Source of the DNA: Nitrospina sp. | GTDB lineage: Bacteria > Nitrospinota > Nitrospinia > Nitrospinales > VA-1 | Assembly (NCBI GenBank): GCA_018664975.1 | Contig: JABIXH010000036.1 | Coordinates: 1 to 34,188 of the forward strand | Direction of reading: 5' to 3' | DNA: 34,188 nucleotides | Shown: in pieces, positions 27,399-34,188 of the stretch | Position numbering within the stretch: the first letter of the stretch is position 1 | Layout: each line of letters starts with the position of its first letter | The notes under the pieces: model-generated | The model's input: the letters and a program-made list of their open reading frames with translations, nothing else | Told to the model about the DNA's origin: nothing | The model's database searches: none | Made by a program: the position numbers and the translations under genes

Positions 27399-28760
27399 TT
27401 AGTGGAGCACCTTGGCGATGAAGACGATGCCCACCGCAACAGGAGTGATATAGCGGATGAGGAACTCCCAACATTGTGCCCAGGGGAAGCCAAACACATT
27501 TTCATGTGTCTCAATTTCTTTATGCGCGTTTTGGGTGCCCCAAACCCAGCCGACAAAAACTGCTGTCAACATGCCGCCTAAAGGCAGAAAATAATTGGAA
27601 GCGATGTTATCGACATGATCAAAAAAGTTCATGCCAAATAACTTCATGTCTGCCATGACTCCGAAAGACAAACCGCTGGGAATGCCAAACGCAAAAATAG
27701 CGGAACCGACAATGAGCACGGCTTTTTTTCGATCCCAGCCACGTTGGTCGATGAAGTAGGCCACGACTACTTCCAGTAGGGAAATCCCTGAAGTGATGGC
27801 GGCAATGGCAAGAAGGATGAAAAAAATTACTGCCACGCCATGACCCAAAGGCATATCGGCAAATACTGTGGGCAGAACACTGAAAACCAGTCCCGGTCCT
27901 TCGGTAGGTTCGAGTCCCATTGCGAATACCGCCGGAAATATGACCATGCCAACCAGGAGGGCGATGAGCGTGTCAAACATCACTACGTAAACGGTGCAGG
28001 ACGTCAGGTTTTCTTTTTCGGATAAATAACTGCCATAGGTGATCATGCATCCCATTCCCAGGCTGAGCGAAAAAAAGGCTTGCCCAAGCGCAATGAGGAT
28101 AACATTGGTGTTGATTTTGCCGAAGTCAGGAGTCAAATAAAAGGCCACCCCTTCCATAGCTCCGTCAAGGGTGAGTGAGCGGATCATCAGCAGAAAAAGT
28201 ATAACAACCAAAGTGGGCATGAGGATGTCACAGGCCCGTTCGATACCTCCATGCACACCCCGCCAAACAATGGCGATGCAGGTTCCCATGAACAGGGCAT
28301 GATAGAAAAGAACTTCTCCTGTGTTACCGATAAAGTTTCCAAAAAAGACTCCCGCTTCCTTGGGGGAAGAAAATGCTAGTACAGATCCTGAAATGGATTT
28401 GACAACATAAGCATACGTCCAACCCCCTACTACCCCATAAAAGGAAAGGATGAAGAAGCCGGCAAGCACCCCCATATAGCCGATACCGGTCCAGGAAGAT
28501 TTGGGTTTAAGTTGGTCGAATGCCCCAACAGGATTGAGATTGGTTTTCCGGCCCAGGGTGAACTCGGCCAGCATGATGGGTGTGCCGATCACAAAGATAC
28601 AAATCAGGTAGATGAGCACAAAAGCGCCGCCACCGTTTTGCCCCACTATATAAGGAAACTTCCAAATATTTCCGAGACCTACGGCAGAACCGGAAGCGGC
28701 AAGGATGAACCCCATGCGACTTGCCCAGAACCCGCGTTGATTTTTGTTTTCGGTCTTCAT
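27399..28760 (-). CDS. Neurotransmitter:sodium symporter (NSS/SNF) family transporter
   Basis: FWASRMGFILAASGSAVGLGNIWKFPYIVGQNGGGAFVLIYL plus multiple TM segments. Confidence 0.94.
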   Translation of the reverse strand: MKTENKNQRGFWASRMGFILAASGSAVGLGNIWKFPYIVGQNGGGAFVLIYLICIFVIGTPIMLAEFTLGRKTNLNPVGAFDQLKPKSSWTGIGYMGVLAGFFILSFYGVVGGWTYAYVVKSISGSVLAFSSPKEAGVFFGNFIGNTGEVLFYHALFMGTCIAIVWRGVHGGIERACDILMPTLVVILFLLMIRSLTLDGAMEGVAFYLTPDFGKINTNVILIALGQAFFSLSLGMGCMITYGSYLSEKENLTSCTVYVVMFDTLIALLVGMVIFPAVFAMGLEPTEGPGLVFSVLPTVFADMPLGHGVAVIFFILLAIAAITSGISLLEVVVAYFIDQRGWDRKKAVLIVGSAIFAFGIPSGLSFGVMADMKLFGMNFFDHVDNIASNYFLPLGGMLTAVFVGWVWGTQNAHKEIETHENVFGFPWAQCWEFLIRYITPVAVGIVFIAKVLH

Positions 28761-28814
28761 CTAAATCGGAGTATATTTTTAAGATATTGAGCTGTTGGCA
28801 TAAGGAGGTCCCCC

Positions 28815-30638
28815 CTGGAAAAAAATATCAAAGATATTATAGAGAATATTCCCAAGTTACCCGGAATTTATATCATGAAGGATTCCAGGTCGGAAATTCT
28901 TTATATCGGCAAGGCAAAAATCCTGAGAAACAGGGTGCGTTCCTATTTCCAGAGTTCGCGGACTCTTCACCCCAGGACAAGGATGTTTCTGAACAAAGTC
29001 CGGGATATCAAGTTCCTGACTACAAAAACAGAAGCGGAAGCACTGATTCTGGAAAGCAACTTCATCAAGAAACATCAACCTCGCTACAATGTCCTGCTCA
29101 AGGATGACAAGCATTATCCGTATTTACGTTTGACCACTCAGGAGTTATATCCCCGGTTGGAGGTGGTGCGTCGGGTCCGAAAAGACGGGGCGACTTATTT
29201 CGGCCCTTACACCATGGTTAAGGAAGTCCGGGAAACGATTCGCTTGATTTACAAAATTTTCCCGCTTCGTCAGAGCAAAGACAAACTGGACGGCAATGCC
29301 CAGCGTCGTCCCTGCCTCAATCACCAAATGGGGCGGTGCCTGGCCCCCTGTGCTGGGCAAGTTTCCCCTGATGAATATAAAAAAGTGGTGGAAAATGTCG
29401 AGTGGTTTCTTAAAGGGAAAAACACAACGCTCCTGAAAAATTTGAAGGCGGGGATGGATTCGGCATCGGCAGAGAGGCGTTACGAAGAGGCCGCAATATT
29501 CAGAGATAAAATCCAGGCGGTGCAAACGGTGCTGGATAAACAGAAAATTGTTTCAACTTCTCTGCAAGATCAGGATGTCATCGCCTATTGTTCAGAAAAA
29601 GATCAGGCCATGGCCCAGGTTCTGATCATCCGTTCCGGAAAAATGCTGAGTGAAAAAATATTCAAGCTGAAATCTCTCAACCAGATGGAAGAGGATGAAA
29701 CCTTGTCCTCTTTTCTCAAACAATACTATGCGGAAGAGGTGGTCCTGCCTGCGGAAATATTGTTACCTCACCCTGTTGAAGATTCTGATTTGATCGCTGA
29801 TTGGCTGTCCGAAAAAAAGGGGACGCGGGTGAGGCTGGAAATACCTGTGATCGGTAAAAAACGTGATTTGGTGAAAATGGCGGAAGAGAACGCTCGTTTC
29901 GCTATGAGAATGGAGCGCGACAAAGGAGATGTCGGTACCCGCTCGCTGGAAGAATTGCAGACGGCTCTGGGACTCAAGCACTTTCCTGAAGTGATTGAGG
30001 GATTCGACTTGTCCAATATTTCGGGAAGCCATGCAGTGGGCTCCATGGTGGTATTTGAGAGCGCATTGGCAGAAAAATCAAAATATCGCCGCTATAAAAT
30101 CGCCACCGTAAAAGGCATTGACGATTATGCCATGCTTAGAGAAGTGATGACCCGCCGTTACCGTCGCCTTTTAGATGAAGGAAGTCCTCTGCCCAATTTG
30201 GTGCTCATTGATGGAGGCAAAGGCCATTTGAATTCAGGACGGGAAGTTTTTGAGGCATTGGGGCTTCTCGATCTGGTCGATCTGGCCTGCATTGCCAAAG
30301 GAAAATATCGTAATAATCTGGAAACGGATGAGGTTTATTTGCTGCATAAAAAAGACCCCGTGCTATTTAACGAGAACTCTCCTTCCAGATTTCTCATGCA
30401 ACGCATTCGTGATGAGGCACACCGGTTTGCAATTTCCTATCATCGCCGATTACGGGGAAAAGAGGCTTTGAGTTCTCCGCTGGAAAATATTTCAGGAATT
30501 GGGAAAAAACGACGATTACTACTTTTGAAGCAATTTGGCAGTCTGGAAAATATCCGCAACGCATCTTTGGAGGAATTGACAGCCTTGCCGGGAATCACCC
30601 TTCCTCTGGCCGAAAAATTGAGGACCGTAAACAGCTAA
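28815..30638 (+). CDS. uvrC: Excinuclease ABC subunit C
   Basis: GIY-YIG region (NIPKLPGIYIMKDSRSEILYIGKAKILRNRVRSYF), RPCLNHQMGRCLAPCAG, EGFDLSNISGSHAVGSMVVFE, LVLIDGGKGHL, HhH end. GIY domain requires a start upstream of ATG 28875; CTG 28815 has a perfect AGGAGG 6 nt upstream. Confidence 0.95.
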   Translation: MEKNIKDIIENIPKLPGIYIMKDSRSEILYIGKAKILRNRVRSYFQSSRTLHPRTRMFLNKVRDIKFLTTKTEAEALILESNFIKKHQPRYNVLLKDDKHYPYLRLTTQELYPRLEVVRRVRKDGATYFGPYTMVKEVRETIRLIYKIFPLRQSKDKLDGNAQRRPCLNHQMGRCLAPCAGQVSPDEYKKVVENVEWFLKGKNTTLLKNLKAGMDSASAERRYEEAAIFRDKIQAVQTVLDKQKIVSTSLQDQDVIAYCSEKDQAMAQVLIIRSGKMLSEKIFKLKSLNQMEEDETLSSFLKQYYAEEVVLPAEILLPHPVEDSDLIADWLSEKKGTRVRLEIPVIGKKRDLVKMAEENARFAMRMERDKGDVGTRSLEELQTALGLKHFPEVIEGFDLSNISGSHAVGSMVVFESALAEKSKYRRYKIATVKGIDDYAMLREVMTRRYRRLLDEGSPLPNLVLIDGGKGHLNSGREVFEALGLLDLVDLACIAKGKYRNNLETDEVYLLHKKDPVLFNENSPSRFLMQRIRDEAHRFAISYHRRLRGKEALSSPLENISGIGKKRRLLLLKQFGSLENIRNASLEELTALPGITLPLAEKLRTVNS

Positions 30639-30672
30639 ACTAATTTTTAGACTTTGCCGTTAAGACAGCATG

Positions 30673-30678
30673 TATAAT
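30673..30678 (+). promoter_or_regulatory. Possible -10 element (TATAAT) for the 30733 gene
   Basis: Exact TATAAT 55 nt upstream of ATG 30733; the -35 region is weak. Confidence 0.3.
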
Positions 30679-30732
30679 GTCGATTATAGTCTGGGAAGTC
30701 AGTTCCCTATATGACTCAGGAGGGTTGAAATA

Positions 30733-31482
30733 ATGCGCGGTATCCCAAAAATAACAGGTTATTTTTTAAGTGGAATGTTTTTGCTGAGCTGGGTTTTTGT
30801 TCCCGGAAAAAGCTGGGCCCAGGTGTCCGATGAGTTTTTAAACGAAGCCAAAAAATTGGCAAAATTGGAAGATAAGCTTTTCCATAAACGTTTGAAAAAT
30901 GATTTGGAGGGAACTTATGAGTTTCAGCATCCTACCTATAAAGAAAAAATCTCGCTAGAAGAGTTTTTATATTTCGAGGGCCGAGTGGTGACGGGTTACC
31001 GAGATGGCTCCATGGCTCATATTTCGGGGGGGATGATCCCCAATCTGGATTTCATTAAAAAGAACCCCAGAAAAAGGGACGCCCTCGGTTTTCCGCGACC
31101 CTTTCGTTACAGATGGTTTTTGAATCCTTTTATTGAGGTAAAGCGTTATTCTCTGGATCGAATCTCTATTAGTGAAGATGGAAAATACGCCATGGTGGAA
31201 ATTGTACTCAAGGGTAGAGAGCGCCTAAACCCAGTATTGATAAGAGGGGATATTTCATTTGATATGGCCCGTCCCTATGTGGACTATTGGGAAAAGGTGG
31301 ATGGAAAATGGGTGATAACGGTATTGATCGACAAATCTGCGATAAGTGGTGGAATGAAAACCCTGTATTTTATCCCAAACAATAATGATGCATGGGAAAA
31401 GAAGGAATATGTCCAAATCGATCCGGCCAGCTTGCTGGCAGATCCTGATCCTGAGCGTCATGCCCTGAACGGAAAGCATTAA
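30733..31482 (+). CDS. Secreted hypothetical protein, 249 aa
   Basis: Signal peptide MRGIPKITGYFLSGMFLLSWVFVPGKSWAQ; AGGAGGG Shine-Dalgarno at 30718. No family recognised. Confidence 0.8.
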   Translation: MRGIPKITGYFLSGMFLLSWVFVPGKSWAQVSDEFLNEAKKLAKLEDKLFHKRLKNDLEGTYEFQHPTYKEKISLEEFLYFEGRVVTGYRDGSMAHISGGMIPNLDFIKKNPRKRDALGFPRPFRYRWFLNPFIEVKRYSLDRISISEDGKYAMVEIVLKGRERLNPVLIRGDISFDMARPYVDYWEKVDGKWVITVLIDKSAISGGMKTLYFIPNNNDAWEKKEYVQIDPASLLADPDPERHALNGKH

Positions 31483-31490
31483 ATCCCATT

Positions 31491-32648
31491 ATGAGTGTTG
31501 ACCTGCCGTTTCATAAATCATGGTTGGGGGAAGAGGAACACCGGGAAGTTGAAGACACCCTGAATTCAGGGTGGCTAACTACGGGTCCCAAAACCCAAAA
31601 ATTCGAAGAGCTGTTTAAGGAATATATAGGTTGCAAGCACGCGATCGCTTTGAATTCCTGTACGGCTGGGTTGAATCTGGCGCTTACGGTACAAAATTTT
31701 GCTGATGGGGATGAGGTGATCACCAGCCCGATGACCTTTCCCGCTACCGCCAACGTAATACTGTTGCAGAGGTTGAAGCCGGTTTTTGCCGATATCGAAC
31801 CGGGCACGCTCACTATTGATCCTCGAAAGATTGAAGAAAAAATCACCCCTCGTACCCGAGCCATTATTCCTGTTCATTTTGCGGGCCATCCTTGTGACAT
31901 GACCCCTATCCAGGAATTGGCAGACCGACACAAGCTACTCATAATCGAAGATGCGGCCCACGCATTGGAAACCAAATATAAAGGGAAAAAAATCGGCAAC
32001 CTCGGTAACGCCACCGCTTTTAGTTTTTACGCCAATAAAAATATTACCACTGGGGAAGGCGGCATGCTGGTAACCAACGATGATGCCCTTGCCGAGACCT
32101 TCCGCGTCATGCGCCTGCAGGGGATCAGCCGTGATGCCTGGAAACGCTACGGCAAGAGCGGATTTTCCCATTGGGAACAAACTCTGGCCGGGCATAAATG
32201 CAATATGCCCGACCTCAACGCCTCCATTGGATTGCACCAGATTAAAAAAGTCGAGCAGTTCATGACCTTACGCAAAAAGTATGTGGCCATGTATGATCAT
32301 GCTTTTGCGGAAGTGCCAGAAATCGAAACTCCGGTCGTTAAAGACTATGCCACTCATGCCCATCATATTTATGTGATCGCCCTTAATCTGGACCGGTTGA
32401 CCATAGACCGCGATGGATTTCTGGATGCGATTCAGTCTGCGGGTATAGGGGTGGCTCTGCATTATATAGCTTTGCACCTGCAACCTTATTATGTGAAAAA
32501 CTTTAACACCAAGCCTCAGGATTTCCCGGTCGCGTCCAATTATTCCGAGCGGGTCATCAGCCTGCCTTTGTATCCAAAAATGTCTCCCGAAGATGTTGAG
32601 CGGGTGATCGGGACAGTAAAAGACCTCATCAAAAAATTCAGGAAATAA
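31491..32648 (+). CDS. DegT/DnrJ/EryC1/StrS-family sugar aminotransferase
   Basis: LPFHKSWLGEEEHREVEDTLNSGWLTTGPKTQKFEELFKEYIGCKHAIALNSCTAGLNLAL, IIEDAAHALETKYKGKKIGNLGNATAFSFYANKNITTGEGGMLVTND. Confidence 0.94.
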   Translation: MSVDLPFHKSWLGEEEHREVEDTLNSGWLTTGPKTQKFEELFKEYIGCKHAIALNSCTAGLNLALTVQNFADGDEVITSPMTFPATANVILLQRLKPVFADIEPGTLTIDPRKIEEKITPRTRAIIPVHFAGHPCDMTPIQELADRHKLLIIEDAAHALETKYKGKKIGNLGNATAFSFYANKNITTGEGGMLVTNDDALAETFRVMRLQGISRDAWKRYGKSGFSHWEQTLAGHKCNMPDLNASIGLHQIKKVEQFMTLRKKYVAMYDHAFAEVPEIETPVVKDYATHAHHIYVIALNLDRLTIDRDGFLDAIQSAGIGVALHYIALHLQPYYVKNFNTKPQDFPVASNYSERVISLPLYPKMSPEDVERVIGTVKDLIKKFRK

Positions 32649-32745
32649 TCCCTCCTTAAATTTCATGCTCCAAAGGGGTAGAAAGAGTACAATTACCCGT
32701 CAAGCCTCAACAATTTTGATGGCAGGTTAACTCGGTCCCATTGCT

Positions 32746-32762
32746 ACCGGCGGCTCGCCGGT
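32746..32762. repeat. Perfect 7-bp stem / 3-nt loop inverted repeat in the 5' region of the TPR gene
   Basis: ACCGGCG GCT CGCCGGT, 23 nt before ATG 32786; no following T-tract. Confidence 0.8.
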
Positions 32763-32785
32763 GCTCCCTGTATTAAATAACAATC

Positions 32786-34072
32786 ATGAAAAAATTATTA
32801 TCGCTTTTAACAGAAAAACTAAACGGACAGTTGACCCGTTTTAAAGAAGTCATTATTCCGCTTTTGGACAAGTTCATCCGTAGGGGAGAGAAAAGTCCAG
32901 CGGCGGAAGAGGTTCCCACACGTTCTCCCTCCGAACTAAAAATTCTTGCAGAAACCCTGAAGGGAAGGATCCAGAAAAATCCCAAGGACATTAAGGCTCT
33001 CTACAGTTTGGGGGAAGTGTTTATAGAAATGCACCGCTTTGGGGACGCCATCCCTCCATTACGGGAATTGGTAAATTTGGAACCCAATCAAAAAAGTGCC
33101 CGTTTGCAGTTGGGGCGGGCGCAAATGGAAATGGGGCGGGATGAAGCCGCCCTTGAGACTCTGGAGGAGGCCCGACGCCTTGATCCTGAAAGCGAAGTGG
33201 TTAAAAAAACCCTTTGCCAGGCTCACAGCAACCTTTCGACGGCTTTTGGAAGAATTAAAAATCAGAAGCAGGCCGAGCACCATTTTCATGAGGCGGTGAA
33301 AATCATTCCTAATTTTGGTCCTGCTCATCTTTCAATGGGAATTTGTTTTACTGAATGGGGCCGATATAAAGAGGCCCTGGCTAAGATCAAGGAAGCTTTG
33401 AAGCTGGACAAAAACCTGACAGTGGAAGCCCATTACCGCTTCGGCGAAGTGTATACCAAGCTGAAGGACATTAAAAAAGCCATCAAGCATTATAACGAGG
33501 CGATCTCCGTAGACCCTTCTGCCGCAATGCCCAACCTGAGGTTGGGAATGCTTTATTTTAAATTGAAGAAATACAAGGAAGCGGTTCAGCCTTTACGTTT
33601 ATCCATCAAGCAAAGTCCTAAATATGCGGCGGAAGGTTATTTCCGGCTCGGCGTATCCCTGGTAAAACTCAAACGTTACAAACCTGCGGAAGAACCTCTG
33701 AGAAAAGCGGTGGAGTTGAGTCCGGATAATGAATTGGCTAACGATACCCTGGCTGATAACCTCTTTCAACTGAGTATGGACTTGGGAGTCGATGCCAAAC
33801 CGGGTGAACTGATCGACCAGTTACGCGAAGTGGTTTATTTCAATCCCGAGCATATCCAGGGCCATGAACAACTCAGCCAGGCTTATGACGCAATCTTGAA
33901 GGGGGACAAGGCAATCACCCACTGCATCATTGTCCAGCGATTTTTAGTCGATAACAAAATGATGAAAGAATTAGCCAAATGCCGGGCAAACCTTCAAGCC
34001 CTCTACAAAAAATATAAAACCAGCCCGGATGAATTTAAGAAAGTCATCACTCCCAGCAAAAACTACCACTAG
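32786..34072 (+). CDS. TPR-repeat protein
   Basis: Repeated TPR units, e.g. VEAHYRFGEVYTKLKDIKKAIKHYNEAISVDPSAAMPNLRLGMLYFKLKKYKEAVQPLRLSIKQSP. Confidence 0.9.
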   Translation: MKKLLSLLTEKLNGQLTRFKEVIIPLLDKFIRRGEKSPAAEEVPTRSPSELKILAETLKGRIQKNPKDIKALYSLGEVFIEMHRFGDAIPPLRELVNLEPNQKSARLQLGRAQMEMGRDEAALETLEEARRLDPESEVVKKTLCQAHSNLSTAFGRIKNQKQAEHHFHEAVKIIPNFGPAHLSMGICFTEWGRYKEALAKIKEALKLDKNLTVEAHYRFGEVYTKLKDIKKAIKHYNEAISVDPSAAMPNLRLGMLYFKLKKYKEAVQPLRLSIKQSPKYAAEGYFRLGVSLVKLKRYKPAEEPLRKAVELSPDNELANDTLADNLFQLSMDLGVDAKPGELIDQLREVVYFNPEHIQGHEQLSQAYDAILKGDKAITHCIIVQRFLVDNKMMKELAKCRANLQALYKKYKTSPDEFKKVITPSKNYH

Positions 34073-34083
34073 GCGTGGGGCCG

Positions 34084-34188
34084 ATGAGCAATATAGTTTT
34101 TTGGTGGCGAATTTCTTCTCGGCTGAATAGGAACTTTCAATTAGCTTCCCCCCTGATGTTATGTCTCTTCATTTGCCTTCATGCCCCG
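34084..34188 (+). CDS. Start of a further gene with signal-peptide-like N-terminus, truncated by the window end
   Basis: ATG 34084 opens MSNIVFWWRISSRLNRNFQLASPLMLCLFICLHAP to the window edge without a stop. Confidence 0.45.
   Translation, partial: MSNIVFWWRISSRLNRNFQLASPLMLCLFICLHAP

Noticed and set aside
30250-30471. 73-aa ORF inside uvrC in another frame
   Set aside because: Alternative-frame ORF within clear UvrC coding sequence.

Overview
Bacterial chromosomal segment (34.2 kb), densely coding. The gene set is compatible with a marine, Nitrospina-like or other delta-proteobacterial-type genome, but that taxonomic guess is inference. Housekeeping genes are yjbQ, Glu dehydrogenase, an SSS symporter with a small partner, an ArsR/SRPBCC pair, purM, trmB, uvrC, an NSS transporter, a CPA antiporter, a HupE/UreJ-like protein, a DegT aminotransferase and TPR proteins. 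The most interesting part is ~6.8-19.4 kb. It holds two paralogous Dlt-like cassettes (adenylation enzyme + stand-alone carrier protein + MBOAT-like acyltransferase) that face each other convergently across a 27-bp gap. The + cassette uses an NRPS-type A-domain carrying half a condensation domain, and also contains an AmmeMemoRadiSam-type radical SAM enzyme and a cystathionine-gamma-synthase-family PLP enzyme. The - cassette uses a DltA-like enzyme and is divergent from a membrane-anchored sulfatase-family protein that is translationally coupled to an unknown membrane protein. Other observations: a TrmB fused to nine 34-aa repeats, a 59-bp tandem duplication over the purM stop codon, a probable 1-nt frameshift in a TPR lipoprotein, apparent non-canonical starts for uvrC (CTG) and the PLP enzyme (ATA), a palindromic ArsR operator, and a protein with two tandem copies of an unnamed domain. 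No tRNA, rRNA, CRISPR array or transposase was recognised.
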